Assembly: GCA_964527205.1 (NCBI GenBank)
Contig: CAZGQG010000001.1
Coordinates: 1-64,000, forward strand
DNA length: 64,000 nt
DNA from: JARICQ01 sp964527205
GTDB lineage: Bacteria; Bacillota; Clostridia; Tissierellales; Tissierellaceae
Direction of reading: 5' to 3'
The notes below the pieces were generated by a model, which did no database searches, was not told the DNA's origin, and worked only from the letters and a program-made list of their open reading frames with translations. The stretch's first letter is position 1. Each line of letters opens with the position of its first letter. A program made the translations under genes and the position numbers. Below, in pieces: positions 25,058 through 33,340 of this stretch.

Positions 25058-27394
25058 CTAATTTCTCTCCCTTAAGATTTCTTTAATGGTTTCTATATCC
25101 GTAGGTCTACTTATTAGGTAGCCTTGAATCTTGTGACATCCCTGTTCCTTTAGATGATCAAACTGTTCTATAGTCTCTACCCCTTCAGCTATAATCTTAA
25201 GCTTAAGTGACATAGCCATACTTATTATTGTTGATACTATAGTCTTAGAACTTTCATCTACTAACATTTTATGAACAAAGGACTTGTCAATCTTTATTAC
25301 GTCTATAGGAAATCTAGTAAGATAGGACAGGGAAGAATAACCTGTTCCAAAATCATCCAAGGATATACTTATATCCAAAGCCTTTAAAAGCTCCATTATC
25401 TCTATCTTAGACTCTACCCTGTCCATTATATTAGTCTCTGTCACTTCAAGCTCTAGATACCTGCCTTCCATTCCAGTTTCTTCTAATATACTTTTAACAA
25501 GATAGGGGAAATTTATTTGTTGAAATTGTAGGGCAGACACATTTACTGCCACCTTAATAGGCTCATAGCCCTGATCTTGCAGATATTTATTTTTCCTACA
25601 AGCTTCTCTTAGTACCCATTCTCCTATTTCAATAATAAAGCCATTCCTTTCTGCTATCTCTATGGTCTTCATAGTGGATATGTTTTCTATGTGAGGATTA
25701 TCCCACCTTAAAAGGGCTTCTATTGAAACAATCTTTCCTGTACATGCATTTATAATTGGTTGGTAAACTAATCTTAATTCATTATTTTTAATAGAATCAT
25801 ATAGGTAATTTTCTATATCCTGGTCTCTTATTATATCCTCTTCAAGTTCACAATCATAAAACTCTATGCCATTCCCACCACTTTCCTTAACCTTATACTT
25901 TGCAATGGTGGCCTCATGAATCAGATCTTCTATGGAAACATCTTCCATTATCCTGGTGGCAACTCCTATACTAGTCTTCTGATTTATTTTTTTACCATAT
26001 AAATTCATTTCATTATTGCAAACTTTCCACATATTATAGACACGTTTCCTTATAGTTTCTTCATCATCTTCTTGAAGAAACATAACAAACTCATCTCCTA
26101 AAAACCTAGCCAAGACTTCATCTTCTTTTATAAAGACCCCAAGTAGGTTTGAAATCCTCTTAAGCAGCTTATCCCCAAGATCAAATCCATATATGGTATT
26201 TATGTTTTTAAAATTATCTAGAGAAATTATTATTATGGATCCTAGTTTTCCCTTATGTCTTTCTTTCATTAATATGTTTTTTGCAGTAATCAAAAATCCA
26301 TTGTAATTGTATATGCCAGTGGTTACATCATTATAGGTAAGCTCCTTTATTTGACCTAGCATCTTATTAAAGCTCCTTGCTGCCTGGCCTAATTCATTCT
26401 TGCTGGTCTCATCTGCTCTTACATTTAAATTCCCATTACTGGCAAGCTCAAAGGTATCCTTTAGATTTAATATGGGTTTGGTTAATTTATCTGAGTAATA
26501 AAATGCAAATAAAAGTAAAAATGCTACTGATGCAGCTATAAGTTTTAGTATGGTGTCCTTAACTTGGTCCAGGTCCTTAAAAACATCTGCTCTATCCATT
26601 GATATTACAAAGGTCCATCCTGGTGAGTTTTTTATGGGACTTGAAAATGCAATTATATCCAATCCTTCACTATTTATGTATTCTACCTTGCTTGAACTGT
26701 CTCTAAATATGGCATTTATTCCATTGCTAGCCTTAGAATCTAAATCCTTTATATTTACTCCAAAGCTTTCCTCCATTTCAGAGTGGGTTATTAAAACCCC
26801 TTGGGAATTGACTATCCATACATAACCTTCCTTGCTTAGCTCTATACTTTCTACTATCTTATCTAAAAACTCCACCTCAACTATACCATTTATCAGACCC
26901 AGGGTTTTACCATAGTCATCCTTAATCCTATGGGCCACTGTTATAAGGGGGCTTTCCTTTTCATCAATAAACATACTTTCAAAGGGTTGGGAAATATGAT
27001 TTTCCTTGCCCATTAAAATTACTTCACTGTATTGTTCTTGTTCCCTAATATTTAAATCCAGTGAGTTTGTATTCCATGCATTACCCTCTAAATCAGAAAC
27101 AGTCATATTCTTATATTTATCATCCAAATTAAGCTCTGGCAAAAAGTCCTTTATCTCTTCCATATCCATAGACTTTATTAAGGAGGATTTAGAAAGAAGT
27201 TTTATTGGATCAATCAAGCCCTCTAATTCCTTGCTAACTTCATCTGCTCTTGCTTTGGAAATTTCTATGTATTGTTTTTCTATATGCCTTGGCAATTCAT
27301 TTAATTTATTATTTGTAAAGAAAAAAAGTATGCCAAATAAAATTATTGATCCTACCATTAAGTAGATCAGTATTTGTATTCTTATGGACTTCAA
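25058..27394 (-). CDS. Membrane c-di-GMP phosphodiesterase: dCache sensor, HAMP, degenerate GGDEF, EAL
   Basis: 778 residues: membrane helix at about 7-28, a large extracytoplasmic dCache-like sensor (about 30-275, with TVAHRIKDDYGKTLGLINGI and GWTFVISMD), a second helix (about 285-305), HAMP, then GGDEF and EAL domains. The GGDEF site reads RFLGDEF (near residue 430), so the first glycine of the signature is lost and cyclase activity is doubtful. The EAL domain looks competent: IEALLRW (near 560), LEVTETN and DDFGTGYSSL are intact. It probably hydrolyses c-di-GMP in response to an external ligand; the GGDEF remnant may bind GTP as a regulator. Confidence 0.92.
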   Translation of the reverse strand: MKSIRIQILIYLMVGSIILFGILFFFTNNKLNELPRHIEKQYIEISKARADEVSKELEGLIDPIKLLSKSSLIKSMDMEEIKDFLPELNLDDKYKNMTVSDLEGNAWNTNSLDLNIREQEQYSEVILMGKENHISQPFESMFIDEKESPLITVAHRIKDDYGKTLGLINGIVEVEFLDKIVESIELSKEGYVWIVNSQGVLITHSEMEESFGVNIKDLDSKASNGINAIFRDSSSKVEYINSEGLDIIAFSSPIKNSPGWTFVISMDRADVFKDLDQVKDTILKLIAASVAFLLLFAFYYSDKLTKPILNLKDTFELASNGNLNVRADETSKNELGQAARSFNKMLGQIKELTYNDVTTGIYNYNGFLITAKNILMKERHKGKLGSIIIISLDNFKNINTIYGFDLGDKLLKRISNLLGVFIKEDEVLARFLGDEFVMFLQEDDEETIRKRVYNMWKVCNNEMNLYGKKINQKTSIGVATRIMEDVSIEDLIHEATIAKYKVKESGGNGIEFYDCELEEDIIRDQDIENYLYDSIKNNELRLVYQPIINACTGKIVSIEALLRWDNPHIENISTMKTIEIAERNGFIIEIGEWVLREACRKNKYLQDQGYEPIKVAVNVSALQFQQINFPYLVKSILEETGMEGRYLELEVTETNIMDRVESKIEIMELLKALDISISLDDFGTGYSSLSYLTRFPIDVIKIDKSFVHKMLVDESSKTIVSTIISMAMSLKLKIIAEGVETIEQFDHLKEQGCHKIQGYLISRPTDIETIKEILRERN

Positions 27395-27530
27395 TTTATC
27401 ACCTTCCTGTATCTATATGAATTATTTCAATATAGATATTATATCACGAGTATCCTATATAGCAATGATTTTCTAAACAAAAGTTTATATTTTATCCCTT
27501 GATAAATTTACCTTCTTTGTCTTTCTAATA

Positions 27531-27576
27531 AAAAAATAGACACAAAAGCCTTTGTTCAAAAGGACCCTTGTGTCCA
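27531..27576 (-). terminator. Terminator after the universal stress gene
   Basis: On the minus strand GGACACAA pairs with TTGTGTCT around a loop that itself contains CCTTTTGAACAAAGG, followed by ATTTTTTTA. Confidence 0.78.
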
Positions 27577-27589
27577 GGATTATAAATTA

Positions 27590-28015
27590 TTATTTAATTA
27601 CCCACACATCTACAGCTACGTGGTTTAAAACCTTGTTGGATACACTTCCTACCATTAATCTAGAGAAAGCTCCAAGTCCTCTACTACCTATTACCACTAG
27701 ATCGTAGTCTCCTTCTTCTACCTCTTCAATAATTTCTCTTCCTGCATCTCCGCTTCTTACTATTGCCTTAACTTTTCCCTCAAATCCTTCAAAATACTTT
27801 AAGGATTCGTCTAATAGTTCCTTACTCATTAGCCTTAGATCTTCATTTGTTTTAATTCCATATTCTCTGTTCATTAAATATGGATGTGCAACTAAATCAC
27901 TTGCTACGTTGATTATTGTTACCTCTGCATCCATGTACTCTGCCAATATCTTTGTCTTTTTCAATGCTCGGTTTGACGTTTCTGATCCATCTGTTGCTAC
28001 TAAAATCTTTTTCAT
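27590..28015 (-). CDS. Universal stress protein, UspA family
   Basis: 141 residues starting KKILVATDGSETS, the UspA N-terminal strand-loop. The ATP-binding signature G-2X-G-9X-G-(S/T) is present as GSRGLGAFSRLMVGSVS (about 112-128), so this is the nucleotide-binding type. It is cytoplasmic. It lies downstream of the selenoprotein peroxiredoxin gene, but the terminator after the peroxiredoxin gene and a separate AGGAGG site suggest independent transcription. Confidence 0.93.
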   Translation of the reverse strand: MKKILVATDGSETSNRALKKTKILAEYMDAEVTIINVASDLVAHPYLMNREYGIKTNEDLRLMSKELLDESLKYFEGFEGKVKAIVRSGDAGREIIEEVEEGDYDLVVIGSRGLGAFSRLMVGSVSNKVLNHVAVDVWVIK

Positions 28016-28173
28016 ATCCCTACCTCCTCTGATTAGATTGTATCCTCTATAGTACCTATACCCTTCTAAGAGAAAATTTCACAATATTCTTCATTCTCTT
28101 ATTCCCAAGATTCATCTTTCTTCTCTATCCCTTAATTCTATTAGCCTCTTTCCTTTCATCTGTAAATTTACAT

Positions 28174-28200
28174 AAAAAAAGGATAGTCTATACTATCCTT
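28174..28200 (-). terminator. Terminator after the selenoprotein peroxiredoxin gene
   Basis: AAGGATAGT / ACTATCCTT 9-bp stem with a 4-nt loop, then TTTTTTT on the minus strand, four bases past the stop region. Confidence 0.88.
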
Positions 28201-28204
28201 AATA

Positions 28205-28675
28205 TTAATCAGTTAAGTTTTCCTTTGCAAAGTTAAGAACCTTTTCAGCATGTCCCTTTGGCCTTACCTTTCTGTATTCCTCTACTAAGTTACCTTCCTT
28301 GTCTATAATGAAGGTAGATCTTTCTATTCCCATTACTTGCTTACCAAAGACATTCTTCATTCTATATACATCATAGGTCTTAGCTAGCTCCTTATCCTCA
28401 TCGCTTAGGAGTAAGAATGGAAGATCAAATTTTTCGATAAATTTGTGATGGGAGTCCATAGAGTCTGGACTAACCCCTAGTATTACAGTATCTAGTTTTT
28501 CAAATTCCTCATTTAGATCTCTGAACTCAGAGGCTTCCGTATTTCAGCCAGGAGTGTCATTTTTTGGATAAAAATATAGCACTATATTCTTATCTCCCCT
28601 GTAATCTTCCAGAGAAACCCTCTCTCCATTACTTGCTTCTAATTTAAAATCTATTGCTTTTTCTCCTATTTTCAT
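28205..28675 (-). CDS. Selenocysteine peroxiredoxin (Bcp/PrxQ type), UGA at the peroxidatic position
   Basis: Reading from the ATG at 28675 (GGAGGG six bases upstream), the frame stays open except for one TGA at 28544-28546, codon 44, and then continues to the normal stop. The context is YPKNDTPG-(UGA)-NTEASEFRD: in Bcp/PrxQ peroxiredoxins this exact codon is the peroxidatic Cys of the TPGC motif. The rest of the fold (LGVSPDSMDSHHKFIEKF, IERSTFIIDKEG) is intact, giving 156 residues, the normal length. There is no other cysteine in the protein, so the resolving Cys of 2-Cys PrxQ is absent. A candidate SECIS hairpin follows the UGA. It should reduce peroxides in the cytoplasm using an external thiol. 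A plain nonsense mutation is the alternative but would have to hit precisely this codon. Confidence 0.9.
28515..28535 (-). promoter_or_regulatory. Candidate bacterial SECIS element
   Basis: Downstream of the UGA on the minus strand, CUCUG pairs with CAGAG around a 4-nt loop AGUU, with a lower AG/CU pair across a small internal loop. The loop G lies 18 nt after the UGA, within the distance described for bacterial SECIS elements, which need a G in the first two loop positions. The stem is short, so this is a good but unproven fit. Confidence 0.6.
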
Positions 28676-28741
28676 CTCTATCCCTCCATTAATAATAAAT
28701 TTACCCTTTTTTATTCTATTTAGTCACTTCTAATTTTTTTC

Positions 28742-29998
28742 TTAAAAATGAAAGTAAAATGAAGCTAGGAGATACTCACTCTCGTATTTTACTGCCATCT
28801 TTTCCAACATGGATTTTATAGCCTTGATGGAATAACTAGCTTTTTTATAGCTTTCCAAATAGGAAAAGAATTTCCTTTTTTCTTTTTCTCCAGCCTGATC
28901 CTTAAAGTATCCCCAAACATGCTGGGCAGCATTGACTCCATTTTCTATCTTTATTTCCTCAGCCAGGGCCCTATCTATTAAATCATAAAATTCTATTACA
29001 GGATATGAGTCCTTGTCCTTTAATAATTCTCTAATTTCCTTATAGATATTAGGACTGTGTTCTAGTATATTGTATTTAAATTTACTCCACTCATCTTCCA
29101 AAATCTTAATATTTTCTTTTTCCAAATAATTAATTGCCTTAATAGCTGAAATATTCTTATCCTTTACTTCCAGCATAATATCTATATCCTCTTTAGCTTC
29201 TAGGCTTGTGATAAAATCTTTAAAAACTCCTAAGTCTATGGTCTCCGAATGGCTTCCCCTTCTTTTATTTTCAGCTTGCTGGGAATAGTGAATCTTTTGT
29301 CTGCCATCCTCCCTTTCCCATGTTTTACCTGCTAGTTTTATCCAATATAGATCAGTTTTAGATGGGTCAAAATTTAATATTTCATTGTGCAAATTATCAT
29401 AGACCACTGGGATATTTAGGCTCTCTCCTATTTCCAATACATCTCCTATATTATAGGATTTGTCATCATTTTCTATGACCAGTCTATTCTTAATTCCCTG
29501 AGAAAGCAGCCTATAGTTTGCTTTAAATCTCTCTATAGCCCTCTGCTTATCCCCATAAACCCCACCTATATGAAGTATTATCTTGCTCTTTTTATCTACT
29601 TCCATGCTATCTAAGAATCTATTGTGATATTCCAAGTCCTCTATGGCCCTTGCCACTACGTCTTCCTTGGGAGAATTCAGCACAGTATATTGTCCTGGAT
29701 GCATGGATACCCTGATTCCTGCAGACCTAACCTTATCCCCTAAAGCCTTAAGTTCCTTGGAAAAAAATTCCCACCAAAGCAAGTCATTTACTGGGTTTGA
29801 CCCAAAGGGTATTATGTCTGAACTTATCCTAAATAAAGATATATTATTCCTAATATTATAGTCTATTATCCTGTCTAAGGATTTTAAATTATGGTCAATT
29901 ATCTTTTCCAAATTTTCCCTGCTGGCATTTTTCATTGTAATACTTTTAAAATTTGCTCCTCTTACTCCACGTGTTAAAGATGCATATCCTATATTCAT
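28742..29998 (-). CDS. uvsE: UV damage endonuclease UvsE/UvdE
   Basis: 418 residues. The TIM-barrel UVDE family pattern is clear: an N-terminal MNIGYASL, then FRISSDIIPFGS, VSMHPGQY with metal-binding His, HIGGVYGDK, RLVIENDDKSYN, and VVYDNLHN. The enzyme nicks DNA 5' of UV photoproducts and some other lesions, an incision pathway separate from UvrABC, which is also encoded in this window (46.3-51.2 kb). The C-terminal about 110 residues extend beyond the barrel, as in many Firmicute homologues. No LexA box is visible upstream. Confidence 0.93.
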   Translation of the reverse strand: MNIGYASLTRGVRGANFKSITMKNASRENLEKIIDHNLKSLDRIIDYNIRNNISLFRISSDIIPFGSNPVNDLLWWEFFSKELKALGDKVRSAGIRVSMHPGQYTVLNSPKEDVVARAIEDLEYHNRFLDSMEVDKKSKIILHIGGVYGDKQRAIERFKANYRLLSQGIKNRLVIENDDKSYNIGDVLEIGESLNIPVVYDNLHNEILNFDPSKTDLYWIKLAGKTWEREDGRQKIHYSQQAENKRRGSHSETIDLGVFKDFITSLEAKEDIDIMLEVKDKNISAIKAINYLEKENIKILEDEWSKFKYNILEHSPNIYKEIRELLKDKDSYPVIEFYDLIDRALAEEIKIENGVNAAQHVWGYFKDQAGEKEKRKFFSYLESYKKASYSIKAIKSMLEKMAVKYESEYLLASFYFHF

Positions 29999-30152
29999 AT
30001 ATTTTCCTTTCCTGTCCCCTAGTCTTAAATCCTATATCTATATACCCTAAAGATTTTATATAATTGATATTTCTAATTTTTATTCTTTCTATATTTTAGC
30101 CTAATCCTATAAATTGTTATAAATAATAATTCCTAGTGAAAGCTTGTCTTTT

Positions 30153-30191
30153 AAAAAACCTATAAATCTCTAAAAGAGTTATAGGTTTTTT
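30153..30191 (-). terminator. Terminator after the 65-residue membrane protein gene
   Basis: AAAAAACCTATAA / TTATAGGTTTTTT stem, loop with AU pairs, followed by T-run on the minus strand. It separates this gene from uvsE. Confidence 0.85.
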
Positions 30192-30216
30192 CCATTTAAA
30201 TTAAAATTTCCACCCT

Positions 30217-30414
30217 TTAATAAACTTCCTCTTCTCTACTTTTAGCAATAATCCTATTGATTAGCATTTTTCCTACTACAAATATAAGCAGAGCTATTAT
30301 AATTACATAAATAGGTTTTAATCCCAACTTAAAGTAGACCTCGGCCTTATATAATATGGCAAAAATTATTGAAAACACTAGGGCATCAATAAAGTACTTA
30401 AGTGTTTCTTTCAT
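30217..30414 (-). CDS. Small two-helix membrane protein, unknown function
   Basis: 65 residues with two hydrophobic segments (about 8-25 and 36-52) and a charged C-terminus (RIIAKSREEEVY). The reading frame has a GGAGGGGTGAGAA-like ribosome site upstream of its ATG and its own terminator. I do not recognise a family. It lies 37 bases downstream of the glyoxalase-like gene and may share its transcript. Confidence 0.6.
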   Translation of the reverse strand: MKETLKYFIDALVFSIIFAILYKAEVYFKLGLKPIYVIIIALLIFVVGKMLINRIIAKSREEEVY

Positions 30415-30451
30415 CTTCTCACCCCTCCATTTTTCCTATTCCTTCTTCTAT

Positions 30452-30835
30452 CTATTTAGCCCTTATAATCTCTACTTCAAATCCATCTGGATCCGTTACA
30501 AAGTAGTAGCCAGGAGGGTTACCTGGTAGGCCCATTAGTTCACTTACCTTATAGCCCATTTCCCTATGTCTTTCCCTAGTTTCCTCTAGGTTCTCTGCAG
30601 AAAAGGCTAGATGACTAAAGCCATCTCCTATGGTATAGGGTTTTTCTGGATTGTAATTGTAGGTAAGTTCAATTTCATAGTTCCTATCCTCATCAGTTAA
30701 AAATACTAGGGTAAATTCATGCTCAGGAAAATCCCTTCTACCGCTTTCAATAAGACCTAAAGCCTCTGTATAGAACTTCATAGACTTTTCTAAATCCATT
30801 ACTCTTAAACATGTGTGTAGCATTTTACATTTCAT
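30452..30835 (-). CDS. gloA: Glyoxalase I-like (VOC family) protein
   Basis: 127 residues of the vicinal-oxygen-chelate fold: two beta-alpha-beta-beta-beta halves starting MLHTCLRVMDLEKSMKFYTEALGL and FSHLAFSAENLEETRERHREMG. Metal ligands of glyoxalase I are visible as His7, Glu in EIELTYNY, His in FSHLAF and Glu in FEVEII. It matches lactoylglutathione lyase in length and motif. Low-GC anaerobes generally lack glutathione, so the real cofactor thiol or substrate may differ. Confidence 0.84.
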   Translation of the reverse strand: MKCKMLHTCLRVMDLEKSMKFYTEALGLIESGRRDFPEHEFTLVFLTDEDRNYEIELTYNYNPEKPYTIGDGFSHLAFSAENLEETRERHREMGYKVSELMGLPGNPPGYYFVTDPDGFEVEIIRAK

Positions 30836-30898
30836 CTCTTTACCCCCTTATATATTCTAGTTTCTTTCATATAACAATCTCCACATACAGACTTGATT

Positions 30899-30926
30899 TT
30901 GAATATTTCTTCTCTAATGATATAAT
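30899..30926 (+). promoter_or_regulatory. Promoter of mnmH
   Basis: -35 TTGAAT (30899-30904), 16-bp spacer, -10 TATAAT (30921-30926), about 40 bases before the start codon. Confidence 0.6.
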
Positions 30927-30968
30927 ATCATATAATGTATAAAATCTAAATAAAAAAGAAGGTTGTTT

Positions 30969-32006
30969 ATGTTTAAAACTATGACTTATGGTGAAATTGA
31001 AAAAAATCAATATGCTGAGGACTATATATTTATTGATGTAAGAAGTGAGGGAGAATACGAAGCTGAAACTATTCCCGGTGCTATTAATATTCCTATTTTG
31101 GATAATGGGGAAAGGGAAATAGTAGGAAGGACCTACAAGCAGGAAGATGTTGAAAAGGCTAAGATTCTCGGCCTAGGCTTTGTAGGAAAAAAACTTCCAG
31201 AAATCTATAAAAAGATTTCCAAGCTGGATCAGGAGAATAAGACCCTAGTATTCTTTTGTTCTCGGGGAGGCTTTAGGAGTAGTTCCATAGTGGCACTAAT
31301 TAGCTCTATAGGCAGCAGGGTAGTAAAGATGGAAGGTGGATATAAGGCCTATAGAAATCATATTATTGAAAATCTTCCTCCTTTAGTAGAAGAAAAAACC
31401 TTTATTGTCTTATATGGCAATACTGGTAGTGGAAAGACTGCCATATTAAAGGATCTTGAAAAGCTCCATAGGGATGTGCTAGATCTTGAAGGTGCTGCCA
31501 ATCATAGAGGTTCAATACTTGGAGCTGTGGGCCTGGGCGAACAGAGTAGCCAGAAGATGTTTGAATCCCATCTCTACCACAAACTTAAAGATTCTAGGAC
31601 AAAACTTATCTTTACTGAAGGTGAAAGTCGAAGGATAGGCAAGGTTCTAATTCCGCCCTATCTTTTTGAAAAAATAAAGAATGGAATCCATGTAAATATA
31701 AAGTCTCCTATAGATTACCGGGTGGAGACTATCCTAGATGATTATGTACATGGTACTGACGATGAGTTAATGGAAGCTATTAATCATCTCCAAAGAAGAT
31801 TAGGCAAGGAAAAGGTGGATAGATATATCCAATGTATAAAAGAGGATAATTATAGGGAAGTAATAAGGGAATTAATGATCTATTATTATGACCCCCTCTA
31901 TGAGAAAAACACTAGGAATTTTGTAGAGAGCTTTAATAATACAGATCACTATGAAACTGCCAAGGATTTAATAAAATGGATAGAAGCTTATCAAGATAAA
32001 ATATAA
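30969..32006 (+). CDS. mnmH: tRNA 2-selenouridine synthase (MnmH/SelU)
   Basis: 345 residues from the ATG at 30969 (AGAAGG six bases before it; an upstream in-frame TTG has no spacing for a ribosome site). An N-terminal rhodanese domain carries the catalytic Cys97 in FFCSRGGFRSSS, and a P-loop domain follows with GNTGSGKT (150-157) and LEGAANHRGS. This is the SelU/YbbB architecture: it replaces sulfur of wobble 2-thiouridine in tRNA-Lys, -Glu and -Gln by selenium from selenophosphate via a geranylated intermediate. Its presence implies a selenophosphate synthetase elsewhere, in keeping with the selenoprotein 2.3 kb away. Confidence 0.95.
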   Translation: MFKTMTYGEIEKNQYAEDYIFIDVRSEGEYEAETIPGAINIPILDNGEREIVGRTYKQEDVEKAKILGLGFVGKKLPEIYKKISKLDQENKTLVFFCSRGGFRSSSIVALISSIGSRVVKMEGGYKAYRNHIIENLPPLVEEKTFIVLYGNTGSGKTAILKDLEKLHRDVLDLEGAANHRGSILGAVGLGEQSSQKMFESHLYHKLKDSRTKLIFTEGESRRIGKVLIPPYLFEKIKNGIHVNIKSPIDYRVETILDDYVHGTDDELMEAINHLQRRLGKEKVDRYIQCIKEDNYREVIRELMIYYYDPLYEKNTRNFVESFNNTDHYETAKDLIKWIEAYQDKI

Positions 32007-32017
32007 AATATAAGTAA

Positions 32018-32045
32018 AAAAACACAGTCCAAGGACTGTGTTTTT
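32018..32045. terminator. Bidirectional terminator between mnmH and trpS
   Basis: AAAAACACAGTCC and its complement with a minimal loop; A-run on one side and T-run on the other serve both convergent genes. Confidence 0.9.
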
Positions 32046-32046
32046 C

Positions 32047-33039
32047 TTATCTAGGAATAAATCCTACCTTTCTATAAACCTTACTTAAGATCTTCATCGA
32101 TTTCCTATCTGCTTTTTCTGCTCCCTCTCTATAGACCTTCTCTAAATATTCCCTATCACTTCTTATTTCTTCATATTTTTCCCTAATAGGCCTTAGAGCT
32201 TCTACCACCACTTCTGCTAAATCTCCCTTAAACTTACCATAGCCCTCTCCTTCATATCTTTTCACTATATCCTCTATGGCTTCATTTGAAAAAATGCTAT
32301 AGATAGTAAGTAGATTCTTAAGTCCAGGCTGCTCATCACTATATCTTACTATACCTATAGAATCTGTGACAGCTCTTTTAATTTTTCTTCTTATGGTTGC
32401 TTCATCATCTAAGAGTAGCAAGTATCCATTTACATCACTATCAGATTTTGACATCTTTGCTTCTGGATCTTGCAAGCTCATTATTCTTGCCCCTTCTTCC
32501 CTAATCAAGGGCTCTGGTACTGTAAATGTAGGGCTGTATCTATTGTTAAATCTCTCTGCCAAGTCCCTGGCCAACTCTAAATGCTGTTTTTGGTCATCTC
32601 CCACTGGTACTAGATCCGTATCATATAGGAGTATGTCTGAAGCCATTAGAACAGGATAGGTAAAGAGGGCTGCATTTAAATTTTCCTCTGCTCTTCTTGA
32701 CTTTTCCTTGTACTGGGTCATCCTATTTAACTGGCCCATATAGGAAATTGAATTTAAAACCCAGGTTAGTTCTGCATGGGCTCTTACATGGGATTGGATA
32801 AAAATTGTGCTTTTTTCTGGATCTATTCCACAGGCTAGATATAGAGCCAATACGTCCAAGGTGTTTTTCCTTAAATCCTTTGGCACTTGAGGCACTGTTA
32901 TTGCATGAAGGTCAACTATGCAATAATTACAATCATATTCATCTTGTAATTCTACCCAATTTTTAATAGCTCCTAAATAATTACCTATGGTCAAGGCTCC
33001 TGAAGGCTGTACTCCACTAAAGACTGTCTTCTTCTTCAT
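32047..33039 (-). CDS. trpS: Tryptophanyl-tRNA synthetase
   Basis: 330 residues from the ATG at 33039, preferred because GGAG lies eight bases upstream; a GTG three codons earlier overlaps that site. Class Ic motifs: GVQPSGALTIGNYLGA (HIGH equivalent TIGN) near the N-terminus and KMSKS in DPEAKMSKSD. AMP-binding GDDQKQHLEL is intact. It charges tRNA-Trp. A T-box leader with a UGG specifier controls it. Confidence 0.97.
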   Translation of the reverse strand: MKKKTVFSGVQPSGALTIGNYLGAIKNWVELQDEYDCNYCIVDLHAITVPQVPKDLRKNTLDVLALYLACGIDPEKSTIFIQSHVRAHAELTWVLNSISYMGQLNRMTQYKEKSRRAEENLNAALFTYPVLMASDILLYDTDLVPVGDDQKQHLELARDLAERFNNRYSPTFTVPEPLIREEGARIMSLQDPEAKMSKSDSDVNGYLLLLDDEATIRRKIKRAVTDSIGIVRYSDEQPGLKNLLTIYSIFSNEAIEDIVKRYEGEGYGKFKGDLAEVVVEALRPIREKYEEIRSDREYLEKVYREGAEKADRKSMKILSKVYRKVGFIPR

Positions 33040-33066
33040 TAAAATCACTCCAATCTAAAAATTTGT

Positions 33067-33300
33067 ATAAAAAAACCTTTCATCTCATTTAAGAGACGAA
33101 AGGTTAAGTTCCGCGGTACCACTCTTTTTGCTAAAAAGCCTGCTCATATCATATAAGGATGATTAGCCCTATATCCTACTTATTCAGATATAAACTCCGA
33201 AGTCCATTCACTAAATCAGTATCGCTAGGCTCTCAGCATCCCTAACTCTCTTTAGACCTTCATTTAGCTACTACTCTTCATCTACATTATATTTTTTATA
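33067..33300 (-). promoter_or_regulatory. T-box leader of trpS, specifier UGG
   Basis: On the minus strand: stem I with GAAGAGTAG and AGAGAG-type elements, the specifier loop GTGAATGGACTT with the tryptophan codon UGG at 33204-33206 in the canonical GAA-NNN-A context, the T-box AGTGGTACCGCGG (about 33107-33120), and a terminator whose arms (AACCTTTCGTCTC and GAGATGAAAGGTT) end in TTTTTTT (33067-33105). Confidence 0.95.
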
Positions 33301-33308
33301 TTAAGTCT

Positions 33309-33336
33309 ATTATATCCCTTTTTCCTGTCTTGTCAA
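33309..33336 (-). promoter_or_regulatory. Consensus sigma-A promoter of trpS
   Basis: On the minus strand -35 TTGACA (33331-33336), 16 bp, -10 TATAAT (33309-33314). It starts within a few bases of the transketolase stop. Confidence 0.86.
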
Positions 33337-33340
33337 TAAT

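Noticed and set aside
28205..28459. A separate 84-residue peroxiredoxin-like gene starting at 28459
   Set aside because: Frame and homology continue upstream through the single TGA to a good start and ribosome site at 28675; the short ORF is the C-terminal part of the selenoprotein.
28205..28675. Peroxiredoxin pseudogene (nonsense mutation)
   Set aside because: The only in-frame stop is UGA at exactly the catalytic Cys codon, a hairpin follows, and mnmH shows selenium use nearby; no other damage is present.
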